Source: an uncultured Lachnospiraceae bacterium (lineage in GTDB: Bacteria > Bacillota > Clostridia > Lachnospirales > Lachnospiraceae). Taken from it: a stretch of 64,000 bases of DNA. The stretch lies in contig CANBFE010000020.1 of the NCBI GenBank assembly GCA_947367855.1, positions 7,509-71,508 on the forward strand. The letters are read 5' to 3'. Shown here piece by piece: positions 34,155-43,452 of the stretch. Position 1 is the stretch's first letter, and each line of letters starts with the position of its first letter. The position numbers and the translations under genes are program-made. The notes under the pieces were generated by a model, which saw only the letters and a program-made list of their open reading frames with translations, was not told where the DNA came from and did not search any database.

Positions 34155-36509
34155 TCAGCCCTCTTCCGGCACTAAGCAGCCGTTCTTCCAGGTCCCCTGC
34201 CAGTCCTGCCCGGCTCTGCCTTTTATTTTCATAACGCTCTCCTCATCCATAGCGCTGTCCTTATAGCGCAAAACCACATCTACATCCCTGGCAAAACGCA
34301 GCTTAACTGTCCCCAGTCTTCCCCCGCTCCAGGCCAGGTCCGCCTCTATGCCTCCCTTTGCACACAATCCGCGGATGCTTCCTTCACTCCATTCCGCAGG
34401 CAAAGCCGGAAGAAGCAGAATCTGGCCCTTCCTGCTCTGCAGCAGCATTTCCGCAATACCGGATGTCACGCCAAAGTTGCCGTCTATCTGGAAGGGAGGA
34501 TGGCTTCCGAAGAAATCAGGACAGGTTCCCGACTGTCCGTCTTCCGCCAGATGCAGCTGCCGTTTGATCAGGCGCAGCGCATTGCCTCCCTCCCGCAATC
34601 TGGCCCAGAGATTTACCTTCCACCCCAGGCTCCATCCCGTTCCCTCAAAGCCCCTGGCCAACAGGGATTTTTTGCAGGCCTCCGCCAACTCCGGCGTCTC
34701 CTCCAGGGTAATCAGATCCGCAGGGAACATTCCATATAAATGGGACAAATGCCTGTGCTCCGGCTCTGCCTCCGGAAGTTCCTCATTCCACTCAAGCAGC
34801 CTTCCGTCCTTCCCGATGACCAGAGGTTCCAGCTTCCCCAGGGCAGCTTCCAGACTCTCCTGGAATTCCTCCCGAATCCCCAGAACTTCTCCCGCTTTCC
34901 GACAGTTCTCAAAAAGCTCCCGGATAATGGTCATAGTCATGGCATTGGTCCGGCTCACTGCCACTGCCCCGCCCTCCCACAGAAAGGAATTTTCAGGGGA
35001 TGTGGAAGGGCCAAAGGCAAGAAAGCCGCCTTCCTCCTCCAGAACCGCCAGATAAAATAATGCCGCCTCCTTCATAATAGGATAGGCCGTCCGCTCCAGA
35101 AATTCCCTGTCAAGAGTATACTCATATTGCGTATATAAATGTTCACACAGCCATCCGGAGGACATTGGCCAGTATGCCCAGCAGCCGCAGCCACTCCGTT
35201 TATCACCCACCGGATTTGCGGAACGCCACAGATCCGTATTATGATGGGACACAAAGCCCGGCGCTGCATAGTATCTTTCCGCAGTTCCCTTTCCCTTCTC
35301 ACTGATTCCCCGGATCAGCTCCACCAAAGGCTCGTTCATCTCTGCCAGATTGCAGGAAAATACAGGCCAGTAATTCATCTCCGTATTGATATTGATGGTG
35401 TAATTGCTGCTCCATGGAGGCAGGGTGGAATCGTTCCAGATGCCCTGCAGATTCGTGGCCTGACTTCCGGGCCGGGAAGCCGAAATGGTCAGATATCTGC
35501 CAAACTGAAACAGATACACAGGCAGCCAGTGGTCATCCCCTGTATCCCGGAAACTGCGCAGCCTTTCATAAGTGGAAATCCCCGCCTTCTCATCCTCTCC
35601 CAGAGAGAAGGATACCCTGTCAAAATATGAGGAAAAATCTTTCTCATGCTCTTCCAGAAGCGCCCCAAACCCTTTCTTCACAGCCGCTTCCACATCCCGG
35701 CGGCAGGGCTCCTCACAGTCTTTCCCCGCAAGCTCCGGGCAGGCATCAATACCCGCAAAGTTGCTCCTTACACCCAGACAGATCAGAGCCTCCGTAGCGC
35801 CGGATACCCTGATTTCCCCATCCCTGCCCTCCACGGCGCCATCTGCCGCTTCCACCTGAATCAGGGAAAAATACCGGATCCCCGTCTCCTCTTTTTTGTC
35901 GGAATAGAAAATGGCATTCACGGTTCCAAGATAATGAGGATCTGCATGGGAAGGACATAAGCCCCTGACTTCCAGATTTCCCTCTCCACTGGAAACCGTG
36001 TATTTCAGCTGACTGTTAAAAGTCAGGGAAAAGGTCAATCCCCCCTTCCGCTCTGACTCCAGGCGCATCACAAAAACCTGGGCGGGATAAGATATAAATG
36101 TAGTCCTTTTGTAGTTTCCTCCGTCAGCCTGATAGGATACCTTGTGAACGCCTGTCCGCAGGTCCAGTTCCCGCCTGTAGCTGCTGCCTTCCCCATGTTC
36201 CATTTTCAGGTACATATCTCCCATGGGCATATAACTTTCCGTAAAGCCTCCGGTAAACTGTTCTTCCAACAGCTGCTGGGCCTCTTTATAGCGGTGCTCC
36301 CGGGCCAGCTCCCGGGCCTGCCTGTAATACACATGCATTCCGGGCTCATTTTTGTCATGGGGATAACCGGACCACAGGGTATCCTCGTTAAAACATATTT
36401 TCTCCTCCTTCACACCCCCATGCACCATGGCGCCTATGCGGCCGTTTCCAAGCGGCATCGCCTCAGTCCATTTTTCCGCCTGCCTTTCATACCATAATTT
36501 CAGTTCCAT
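34155..36509 (-). CDS. GH95 family alpha-L-fucosidase/L-galactosidase
   Basis: A 784-aa inverting glycosidase starting with the family's MELKLWYERQAEKWTEAMPLGN (first 20 residues typical) and NGRIGAMVHGG. Conserved features include NYTININTEMNYWPVF (catalytic Asn pair), HRHLSHLYGMFP and FQIDGNFGVTSGIAEML (general base Asp). GH95 enzymes release alpha-1,2-linked L-fucose or L-galactose from host or plant glycans. No signal peptide, so it acts inside the cell. It sits between a GH29 fucosidase gene and the GH38-like gene in the same operon, which points to a fucosylated oligosaccharide as the shared substrate. AGGAGGGAG precedes the ATG. Confidence 0.93.
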   Translation of the reverse strand: MELKLWYERQAEKWTEAMPLGNGRIGAMVHGGVKEEKICFNEDTLWSGYPHDKNEPGMHVYYRQARELAREHRYKEAQQLLEEQFTGGFTESYMPMGDMYLKMEHGEGSSYRRELDLRTGVHKVSYQADGGNYKRTTFISYPAQVFVMRLESERKGGLTFSLTFNSQLKYTVSSGEGNLEVRGLCPSHADPHYLGTVNAIFYSDKKEETGIRYFSLIQVEAADGAVEGRDGEIRVSGATEALICLGVRSNFAGIDACPELAGKDCEEPCRRDVEAAVKKGFGALLEEHEKDFSSYFDRVSFSLGEDEKAGISTYERLRSFRDTGDDHWLPVYLFQFGRYLTISASRPGSQATNLQGIWNDSTLPPWSSNYTININTEMNYWPVFSCNLAEMNEPLVELIRGISEKGKGTAERYYAAPGFVSHHNTDLWRSANPVGDKRSGCGCWAYWPMSSGWLCEHLYTQYEYTLDREFLERTAYPIMKEAALFYLAVLEEEGGFLAFGPSTSPENSFLWEGGAVAVSRTNAMTMTIIRELFENCRKAGEVLGIREEFQESLEAALGKLEPLVIGKDGRLLEWNEELPEAEPEHRHLSHLYGMFPADLITLEETPELAEACKKSLLARGFEGTGWSLGWKVNLWARLREGGNALRLIKRQLHLAEDGQSGTCPDFFGSHPPFQIDGNFGVTSGIAEMLLQSRKGQILLLPALPAEWSEGSIRGLCAKGGIEADLAWSGGRLGTVKLRFARDVDVVLRYKDSAMDEESVMKIKGRAGQDWQGTWKNGCLVPEEG

Positions 36510-36627
36510 TTCTCCCTCCTGTTTCGTGTCTTTCCATTATCCTGAACTGGTTAATACAAAGGCAGGACCGTAACCTCTTACAGTCACAGCCCTGCCGTGC
36601 ACAGCCATCTTGTCAGCCGTCTGCTTC

Positions 36628-37917
36628 TCAGTCGTTATTCGTCACAACCTCGCCATGTCCCAGATTGTATGTAATCTCACCCTCCAGTTCCACCTTCAGA
36701 ACCGTGGTCAGGGGATGCATCTGCATCTTGTCCGCGCGGATCCACAAGGTTCCCGGGATGCCGCTCCAGGGCAGAGAACCCGTATAGCTGAAGGAAAGCT
36801 CCTCTCCGGTGTGGAGAACGCTGACCTTCTTCACAGGGGTCTTCACTCCCTTCACACACAGGAACTCCGAGGGCTGGTCATACACAAAGAGGTAGATGGT
36901 CTTCTTATCTGCGGACAGGGTGCTGCCGCCCAGGAACTGATTGTAGCTTAAGCCCTTCCCCGTCTCATAGATGGCCTCCTCATTGTCATGAATAAACTGT
37001 CCCAGATCCTCCAGTACCTTCACCTGCCGTTCGTCCAGGGTACCATCCTCTCTGGGACCCACATCCAGAAGCAGCTTTCCGCCCAAAGTCAGGCAGTCGC
37101 AGAACATACGGACCACCTGACGGCTGGTCTTGTAATGATTGTCGGAAGGACGGTATCCCCAGGAAGTGTTGATGGTGGTGCAGAACTCCCACACACCCTC
37201 AGGCCCAATCAGCGGAATGCCCTGTTCCGGGGTCTCATAGTCGCCGTAGCCCTGGAGACGGGAATTCACGATAATGTTGGGATTCAGGGACTGAAGATAC
37301 TCCTTGAATTCCTTCGCCTTCCACTGGTTGGCGCTGCGCTCCCAGTCTCCGTCGAACCACAGCAGATCCACTGTGCCGTAATTGGTCATCAGCTCTCTCA
37401 TCTGGTTATTGTTGAACTCCAGGAACTCCTGCCACTTCTCAGGATCTTCCGGTCCCCCTGCCGGGGTGGCAAATACATCCTTCAGATGGTTCTGGGGATC
37501 AGAGCCTTCCGGATAAACCGTCCTGTAGCGGGGATCGGACCAGTCAATGAGGGAGAAATAAATTCCCACCTTCATGCCGGCCTCTCTGACCGCCGCCGTA
37601 TATTCCTTGATCAGATCCCGTTTTGCCGGGGTCTTCTTCACCACACTCAAATCGGAATACTGGGTATCAAACAACGCTACACCGTCATGATGTTTGGAAG
37701 TCAGCACCACATACTGAGCCCCTGCGCGCCTGAACAGATCCGCCCAGGCCGCCGCGTCAAATTTGGATGCCGTGAAGCCGTCGCACTGCTTCATGTAATC
37801 CTCATAAGAAATGGCGCCGTTGTGGAAAGACCATGACTCCGACACGTCTCCCACGGCATAGATACCCCAATGAATAAAGATACCAAGCTTCGCCTTCTTG
37901 AACCACTCCTGCATCAT
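36628..37917 (-). CDS. GH29 alpha-L-fucosidase
   Basis: A 429-aa retaining fucosidase. The start FKKAKLGIFIHWGIYAV, TSKHHDGVALFDTQYSD and nucleophile D189 in LLWFDGDW are classic GH29. The C-terminal 90 residues form a short beta domain. It has no signal peptide. It is the first gene of the minus-strand glycan operon, with AGGAGG nine bases before the double ATG and a promoter (TTTACA-17-TATAAT) at 38241-38269 overlapped by a palindromic operator. Together with GH95 it would remove fucose of different linkages (alpha-1,3/1,4/1,6 versus alpha-1,2). Confidence 0.94.
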   Translation of the reverse strand: MMQEWFKKAKLGIFIHWGIYAVGDVSESWSFHNGAISYEDYMKQCDGFTASKFDAAAWADLFRRAGAQYVVLTSKHHDGVALFDTQYSDLSVVKKTPAKRDLIKEYTAAVREAGMKVGIYFSLIDWSDPRYRTVYPEGSDPQNHLKDVFATPAGGPEDPEKWQEFLEFNNNQMRELMTNYGTVDLLWFDGDWERSANQWKAKEFKEYLQSLNPNIIVNSRLQGYGDYETPEQGIPLIGPEGVWEFCTTINTSWGYRPSDNHYKTSRQVVRMFCDCLTLGGKLLLDVGPREDGTLDERQVKVLEDLGQFIHDNEEAIYETGKGLSYNQFLGGSTLSADKKTIYLFVYDQPSEFLCVKGVKTPVKKVSVLHTGEELSFSYTGSLPWSGIPGTLWIRADKMQMHPLTTVLKVELEGEITYNLGHGEVVTNND

Positions 37918-38240
37918 AATGAAAATCCTCCTTGCCGATTCCGGCCATGTTTATTGTCGTACATCCGCGTCCTGCCTGCCTCGCAGCGTCTTCTCTCCTT
38001 CACGCGCCCCCTCTTCGGCGGCCCCTTTCAAGCTTCTTCAGCCGTTCTCCCGTCTCCGGGAAAAGACATCCCACAGGCATCTTTCTCCGCTACCAACAGT
38101 TTACAATCTCTTCCTCGATAATGTCAACATATCTTTTCGCTTTCTTCGGCTTCTGTCCGGGAAAGCTATTTGACGGCACATTCCGTTCTCCTTTCCCACC
38201 TTGTGCCCCCTGCAGCACAGCAGGCTGCAAATACCCTTTC

Positions 38241-38276
38241 ATTATATCACTGCGCCTCCCATTTGTAAATACAAAT
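38241..38276 (-). promoter_or_regulatory. promoter and palindromic operator of the GH29-GH95-GH38-GH3-MFS operon
   Basis: On the minus strand TTTACA (38269-38264) and TATAAT (38246-38241) are 17 bases apart. The exact palindrome ATTTGTAAATACAAAT (38261-38276) covers the -35 box, so a bound repressor would block polymerase. It resembles the AraR (GntR-type HTH) operator of B. subtilis. A near copy lies at 46302-46317. Confidence 0.75.
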
Positions 38277-38342
38277 ATATTTTTCTTAATTATGTAATTA
38301 CATTGTGTTGTCTAAGTATATACCTTAAGCTACTCAATTTAT

Positions 38343-38391
38343 CAAGACATATTTTATATGTCTTGACATATCCACTGCGTTATTGTATATT
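38343..38391 (+). promoter_or_regulatory. promoter of the sugar ABC transporter operon with overlapping inverted repeat
   Basis: TTGACA (38363-38368) and TATATT (38386-38391) are 17 bases apart. A perfect inverted repeat, CAAGACATAT/ATATGTCTTG with a three-base centre (38343-38365), overlaps the -35 box and is a probable operator for a second regulator, distinct in sequence from the ATTTGTA palindrome. Confidence 0.78.
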
Positions 38392-38460
38392 GTATTGAAA
38401 GCGGTACCTGCCGAAAGCGACAGGCCCATAATCGGAATTTCTCACAAAGTATACCATTCG

Positions 38461-38502
38461 AAGCATTATGTTTTTATACATAATGCTTATTTTTATTGTT
38501 TT
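38461..38502 (+). terminator. terminator-like hairpin in the ABC operon leader
   Basis: AAGCATTATGT (38461-38471) and ACATAATGCTT (38478-38488) form an 11-bp stem with a six-base loop, followed by ATTTTTATTGTTTT. It lies downstream of the promoter and 160 bases before the first gene, so it may attenuate the operon. Confidence 0.6.
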
Positions 38503-38557
38503 AACTCTGACAAAATATCCAAAAAAATAGTCCACCTTTATCTACTTTGTCCAAATA

Positions 38558-38597
38558 AAACAATGTTCCAAAAAGTATACTTTTTGGAACATTGTTT
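38558..38597. repeat. 40-bp perfect palindrome in the ABC operon leader
   Basis: The 20 bases from 38558 to 38577 are the exact reverse complement of 38578-38597; the centre is GTATAC. It stands about 60 bases before the TTG start of the first permease. The core CAAAAAGTATACTTTTTG also occurs exactly at 27480-27497. As RNA it would form a very stable hairpin; as DNA it could be a cruciform or an operator. Confidence 0.85.
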
Positions 38598-38665
38598 CTG
38601 TCCGGAATTCCGCCTGCTGCCGTCTGTTTTCGGAAATACGGAATCAAACAAGGAGGAACAGTGAA

Positions 38666-39604
38666 TTGAAGAAACAAAACACAGGAAAGGTTCACGACAA
38701 CAAAACATTCGTGCAGAAGCTGAAACGGGATTTTCCATTGATCCTGTTCGTTCTGCCAGGCCTGATCATTACGTTTATTTATTCCTACATACCTATGTAC
38801 GGTGTGCAGATCGCTTTCCGGAAATACAATCCCAACAAGGGATTTATGGGAAGCCAGTGGGTGGGGCTGCAGCATTTCATCCGCTTTTTCAACTCCCCTT
38901 ATTTTACCACAACCATTAAAAATACTTTCGTATTAAGTATTTACTCCATAATTGTAGGGTTCCCCATACCCATTATCTTTGCGCTGATGCTGAACTCCTT
39001 CCGGCACAAGAAATACCGGAAGCTGGTCCAGACAGTTACCTACGCGCCCAACTTTATCTCCACTGTGGTCATGTGCGGTATGCTGATTCTGTTCCTGTCC
39101 CCCTCTGTGGGCATTATCAACAATGTCATCAAGTCCCTGGGCGGAGATGCCGTGAACTTTATGGCCGAGGAAAAATTCTGGCGGCACATATATGTCTGGT
39201 CCGGCGTATGGCAGGGCATGGGATGGTCTTCCGTCATTTACTTTGCCGCCCTGTCCGGCATCAGTCCGGAGCTGCACGAGGCTGCCATCTGCGACGGAGC
39301 CACAAAATTTCAGCGGATCCGGTATATCGATCTGCCCGGAATCCTGCCCACCGCCACCATTCTGCTGATCATGAGCTGCGGCAGCGTCCTCTCCGTTGGT
39401 TTCGAGAAGGTGTTCCTGCTGCAGAATGACCTGAACAAGGGCGTGTCGGAGGTTATCTCCACTTATGTGTACCAGGTGGGTCTCATTGACCGCAACCTGT
39501 CCTATTCATCGGCCATCGGTCTGTTTAACTCTGCCGTAAATGCCGTGATGCTGATCGTAGTAAACAAAATATCCGACAAGCTGTCGGGAACAAGCCTGTG
39601 GTAA
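38666..39604 (+). CDS. sugar ABC transporter permease, LplB type
   Basis: A 312-aa integral membrane permease with about six hydrophobic segments and the EAA loop ELHEAAICDGATKFQRIRYIDLPG that contacts the ATPase. The only usable start is a TTG nine bases after AGGAGG (38651-38656); an overlapping GTG is followed at once by a stop. LplB/YtcP/LipO systems import oligosaccharides or their derivatives and normally share a housekeeping ATPase encoded elsewhere, and none is seen here. First gene of a three-gene plus-strand operon facing the glycosidase operon, so it probably brings in the fucosylated oligosaccharide. Confidence 0.92.
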   Translation: MKKQNTGKVHDNKTFVQKLKRDFPLILFVLPGLIITFIYSYIPMYGVQIAFRKYNPNKGFMGSQWVGLQHFIRFFNSPYFTTTIKNTFVLSIYSIIVGFPIPIIFALMLNSFRHKKYRKLVQTVTYAPNFISTVVMCGMLILFLSPSVGIINNVIKSLGGDAVNFMAEEKFWRHIYVWSGVWQGMGWSSVIYFAALSGISPELHEAAICDGATKFQRIRYIDLPGILPTATILLIMSCGSVLSVGFEKVFLLQNDLNKGVSEVISTYVYQVGLIDRNLSYSSAIGLFNSAVNAVMLIVVNKISDKLSGTSLW

Positions 39605-39618
39605 GGAGGGCGGACAAA

Positions 39619-40536
39619 ATGCAGACTACAACCAAAAAAGTAAAACGTTCCAGAGAAGACGTCATATTTGACAGCATTATTTTTGTGGTACTTACCGTTA
39701 TTTTCCTGATTGTCGCCTACCCGCTTTATTTTATCATCATATCCTCCATATCAGCGCCGGAAGCAGTTGCGGGAGGAAAAGTTGTCCTGCTTCCGGTTGA
39801 TATCAATTTCAGAGGCTACCAGGAGGTATTCAAGGATTCCCGTATTATGAAAAGTTTCCTGAATTCCGTGTTCTACACAGCCTGCGGCACCCTGATTAAC
39901 CTGGCGGTGACGCTGCCCACAGCCTATGCGCTGTCCCGGTCAAAGTTTGTGCTGAAAAAATTTGTCACCACCTTTTATCTGATCACCATGTTTATCGGAG
40001 GCGGCATGATTCCCACTTATCTGGTGGTTCAGAAAACGGGCCTTCTGGACACCATGTGGAGCCTGATTATCCCCGGCGCCCTGGGCGTTTACAATATGAT
40101 CGTGGCCAGAACCTTTTTCCAGCAGAATATCTCCGAGGAGCTCTACGAAGCCGCAGAGATTGACGGCTGCAGCCATGCCCGTTTCTTTTTCTCCATCGCC
40201 CTGCCCCTGTCCGGCGCCATCATTGCCATCATGGTGCTGTACTACGGAGTCGGCCACTGGAATGCCTACTTTAATGCCCTGCTCTACATGCAGACGGAAG
40301 AAAAATTCCCCCTGCAGCTGATTCTCCGTTCCATTCTGGTACAGAATGAAGCGCAGCTCGGGCAGGCAGCTTCCACCAGTGTAGCGGCCAGAGAAGCTGC
40401 CCAGCGGCAGCGGGAGCTGGTGGAGCTGATGAAATACTCCCTGATCATCATTTCCAGTATTCCGGTACTGATCCTGTATCCCCTGATACAGAAGCATTTT
40501 GTAAAGGGCGTTATGATCGGCTCCGTCAAGGGATAA
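39619..40536 (+). CDS. sugar ABC transporter permease, YtcP/AraQ type
   Basis: A 305-aa permease with six predicted membrane segments and the EAA loop EELYEAAEIDGCSHARFFFSIALPLSG. AAGGAGGG eight bases before the ATG at 39619 sets the start; the longer frame from 39598 begins with a GTG inside the previous gene. It is the partner of the LplB-type permease, 14 bases downstream of it. C-terminal VKGVMIGSVKG is the usual family ending. It forms the second half of the membrane channel. Confidence 0.92.
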   Translation: MQTTTKKVKRSREDVIFDSIIFVVLTVIFLIVAYPLYFIIISSISAPEAVAGGKVVLLPVDINFRGYQEVFKDSRIMKSFLNSVFYTACGTLINLAVTLPTAYALSRSKFVLKKFVTTFYLITMFIGGGMIPTYLVVQKTGLLDTMWSLIIPGALGVYNMIVARTFFQQNISEELYEAAEIDGCSHARFFFSIALPLSGAIIAIMVLYYGVGHWNAYFNALLYMQTEEKFPLQLILRSILVQNEAQLGQAASTSVAAREAAQRQRELVELMKYSLIIISSIPVLILYPLIQKHFVKGVMIGSVKG

Positions 40537-40608
40537 CTCCCTGTCTCATTACCCAGGCTTATGGCCTTACGGCATAAGTACATAAATATTATTTCAGGAG
40601 GAAATGTT

Positions 40609-42306
40609 ATGAGAAACAAAAAGTTACTGGCAGCTTCATTGGCAACCGCAATGACCCTGTCAACCATGCTTTCGGGCTGCGGCAATGACGGCGCCCAGAC
40701 CGGCAGCAACGCCGGAGGAAACGATTCGTCTTCCAGTGAAAGCACAGCCTCGGATTCCGGTACTGCATCCGATGAAGGCGCAGCTTCCGGCGGCGACGCA
40801 TCCCAGGAATCCGGAGGAAACCGTGAGAAAGTTGACGATCTCATGTATGCGGAGGGCCTTCCCATTGTGGACGACGGTGCATACTCCTTCTCCCTTTTCG
40901 TCGATTCCTCAGAGGGCGGAAATACTCTGATGTTCCCGGTATTGAAGGAACAGACCGGCGTGGATGTGGAAGTGCAGGGCTTCGCCTATGAGATTGCCCA
41001 GGAAAAATATTCCCTGGCTCTGGGCTCCGGAGATTACGCCGACTGTATCGGCGGTTGGATTCTCAGCGCAAGCGATGTGCTTACCTATGGCGTGGACATG
41101 GGAATCTTCGTTCCCCTGGAGGAGTATTTCGAGAAGTACTGCCCCAAGATTACGGAAATCCTGAACCTGGAGGGCGTGCGGGAAGCCATGACCGCTCCCG
41201 ACGGCCACATTTATTCCATCCCCTATGCAATCGAAGCGCCCCTTGTTGACTATAACCCTTATATCAATAAGAGGTGGCTGGAAAATGTCAATATGGAGAT
41301 GCCCACTACCACGGAGGAATTCCGCGAAGTTCTGAGGGCTTTCAAAGAGCAGGACGCAAACGGCAACGGAGATCCCAATGATGAAATTCCTCTCTCCGGC
41401 AGCCCGGAGAACCTGCATCTGGGATACCTGTGCGGTTACTTCGGCTGTTCCATTGACAACAACGGCTTTACCATGGACGGCGATCAGCTGGTATTCGGCG
41501 CAACCTCACAGCAATACAAGCAGGGCATTGAGTATCTGGCAAGCCTGTATGCGGAAGGTCTGGTAGATCCGGAGCTCTTTACCCAGGATGCCGCTACCTG
41601 GAAGGCAAGAGGCGCACAGGATATCTTCGGCGTATCCATCATGTATGCCTCCAGTGATATCAATCCTTATCCCGCAGGCACCGTTCCCGAGTGGGAAGCC
41701 GTTCCCGTGCTGAAGGGAGATGGTATGGACACACCTGTATGGCTGCGCAATACCTATGGTACCAGTGTATTGAAAAACCAGGTGGTCATCACTGACAATG
41801 CCGAGCATCCGGAGATCATCTGCCGTTGGTGGGATAATTTCTTCGAACTGGACAATGCGGTTATGTCCCAGCACGGCGACGACACCATCGTGACCAAACA
41901 TGAGGACGGATCTTATTCCAAGATCGACATTGCCACCCTGTCCGAGGAGGATCAGGAGAAATATGCATGGGGCAACCTGTGGCCTCAGTCTCTGCCCAAG
42001 TATGTTCCTGCAGGCTTCAAGGTAAAAGAGGAAGTGGAAGCTTATCAGGAGACCGTGCCCAGAGACGCTTTATATGAGCCTTACCTGACTGAGAATATTG
42101 TTCCTACCGGTTGGCCGGATCTGGACAATGCAGAGGAGCTCTCCGAGCTGCAGACCGCCATCAAGGATTATGTCTCACAGTGCCAGGCGAAATGGGTAAG
42201 CGGCCAGTCCGATATCAACGCTGACTGGGACGGCTATCTTGCACAGCTCGACAAACTGGGCCTTCAACGGCTCCTTGAATTAAAGGGCGCCGTAAAGGGC
42301 GAATAA
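40609..42306 (+). CDS. sugar ABC transporter substrate-binding lipoprotein
   Basis: A 565-aa extracellular binding protein (LipO/family 1 solute-binding type). The signal peptide ends in the lipobox LSGC (Cys24), then a Ser/Gly/Asp-rich linker of about 55 residues and the two-lobe binding domain. AGGAGG precedes the ATG at 40609; an upstream in-frame ATG at 40561 lacks a ribosome site and would spoil the signal peptide. It follows the second permease by 72 bases and ends the operon before a terminator at 42329. Ligand inferred to be a host- or plant-derived oligosaccharide handled by the divergent glycosidases. Confidence 0.92.
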   Translation: MRNKKLLAASLATAMTLSTMLSGCGNDGAQTGSNAGGNDSSSSESTASDSGTASDEGAASGGDASQESGGNREKVDDLMYAEGLPIVDDGAYSFSLFVDSSEGGNTLMFPVLKEQTGVDVEVQGFAYEIAQEKYSLALGSGDYADCIGGWILSASDVLTYGVDMGIFVPLEEYFEKYCPKITEILNLEGVREAMTAPDGHIYSIPYAIEAPLVDYNPYINKRWLENVNMEMPTTTEEFREVLRAFKEQDANGNGDPNDEIPLSGSPENLHLGYLCGYFGCSIDNNGFTMDGDQLVFGATSQQYKQGIEYLASLYAEGLVDPELFTQDAATWKARGAQDIFGVSIMYASSDINPYPAGTVPEWEAVPVLKGDGMDTPVWLRNTYGTSVLKNQVVITDNAEHPEIICRWWDNFFELDNAVMSQHGDDTIVTKHEDGSYSKIDIATLSEEDQEKYAWGNLWPQSLPKYVPAGFKVKEEVEAYQETVPRDALYEPYLTENIVPTGWPDLDNAEELSELQTAIKDYVSQCQAKWVSGQSDINADWDGYLAQLDKLGLQRLLELKGAVKGE

Positions 42307-42328
42307 CGGAAAATACTGTTCCATAAAA

Positions 42329-42382
42329 CAGGGCTGCCGCATCGAGGATCAAAAAATCCACGATGTGACAGCCCTGCTTTTC
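42329..42382. terminator. terminator after the ABC transporter operon
   Basis: CAGGGCTG (42329-42336) pairs with CAGCCCTG (42369-42376), extended by CATCG/CGATG inside, then CTTTTC. It lies between the plus-strand ABC operon and the convergent oxidoreductase gene and can serve as the stop for the former. Confidence 0.8.
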
Positions 42383-42440
42383 TGCTGCTGTTCTCAGGAA
42401 AAAATCCCCGGCCTGCAGGCAAATCCTCCTTTACGTTAAA

Positions 42441-43385
42441 TCAAAGACTGTTTAAGATCTGTATTACCTCATGCAGTTCCTCCGGCTTCACCCGATCCGG
42501 GAACCGGTCTTCCAGAACGCAGTCCGTAAAATAGCGGATCTCATTGGCATAGGCATCGCTCTTGGGCAGATTGATCCCTCCTGTATCTCCCTCAGCCGCT
42601 TCCGTGAGGTCCGTCACCGTCCCATCCGCTTCGTACAGAACGCACTGCTCCTTCTCATAGGCCAGAATCGCCCTCTCAAACTGGAAGCGGAAACTGGCCG
42701 CAAACGGATAGGGGGACGCATACCAGGCAGCCTCCGTGGTGATAAAAAATTCAGGATACTCATATACGACACTGAAATAGTCCTGCTCCGGCCTCTTTGC
42801 CCGATGAACCCTGGCATCCCCTGGTTTCCCAAAAACATATACCAGGAAATCCAGATCATGGATATGCAGGTCAAAGGGCACCAGGCCGCTGCGCTTCTCG
42901 TCAGACATCCAGTTGTCCCAGCTCCATTTGGGAATCTGACCCAGGCGGCTCATGGCACCGGACAGCAGCTTTCCGTATTTTCCGGAATCATACATCTCCT
43001 TCAGCAGCTCATACTCCGGCCAGAACCGCAGCACCTGCGCCACCATAAACTTTACCCCGTTCCTGCGGGCGGCATCATAGACCCGCTCCACATCCTCCCC
43101 CTTCAGGGAAACCGGCTTTTCACAGATGACATGTATGCCCCGCTCCATGGCCCGGATGGCAAAATCCGCATGGAGATAGGTAGGGAGACAGATATCCAGG
43201 ATATCCAACTGTTCCCCGTTCAACATTTCCTCAAAATCCGTGTACAAATGCTTGTCCGGATAGGGTTCCAGACGCTCCGGCCGGATATCGCAGAGCGCCG
43301 TGAGCTCCGTCTCCTCCATGGCCTCCCATGCAGGGATGTGCGCGCCGCTGATGCCGCCGATTCCTACCATTCCTACTCTCAACAT
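42441..43385 (-). CDS. Gfo/Idh/MocA family oxidoreductase
   Basis: A 314-aa NAD(P)-dependent dehydrogenase. The N-terminal Rossmann motif VGMVGIGGISGAH, the EKP motif (ICEKPVSLKG) and a central DLHIHDLDFLVYVFG segment with the His-Asp pair are typical. AGGAGG lies ten bases before the ATG at 43385. It is encoded 67 bases downstream of the GntR regulator gene in the same direction, so the two may be co-transcribed and respond to the same sugar. It likely oxidises or epimerises a sugar or inositol-like product of glycan breakdown. The substrate is not readable from sequence. Confidence 0.9.
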   Translation of the reverse strand: MLRVGMVGIGGISGAHIPAWEAMEETELTALCDIRPERLEPYPDKHLYTDFEEMLNGEQLDILDICLPTYLHADFAIRAMERGIHVICEKPVSLKGEDVERVYDAARRNGVKFMVAQVLRFWPEYELLKEMYDSGKYGKLLSGAMSRLGQIPKWSWDNWMSDEKRSGLVPFDLHIHDLDFLVYVFGKPGDARVHRAKRPEQDYFSVVYEYPEFFITTEAAWYASPYPFAASFRFQFERAILAYEKEQCVLYEADGTVTDLTEAAEGDTGGINLPKSDAYANEIRYFTDCVLEDRFPDRVKPEELHEVIQILNSL

Positions 43386-43452
43386 AATATATTTCCTCCT
43401 TTTTAAATCGCTGCGCGATAGCACGAAAGAGTAAAGTCGCTTTTTTGTACTT

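Noticed and set aside
38383..38664. 93-codon plus-strand open frame in the ABC operon leader
   Set aside because: It begins at the promoter -10 region, crosses two strong hairpins, has no ribosome site and no family resemblance.
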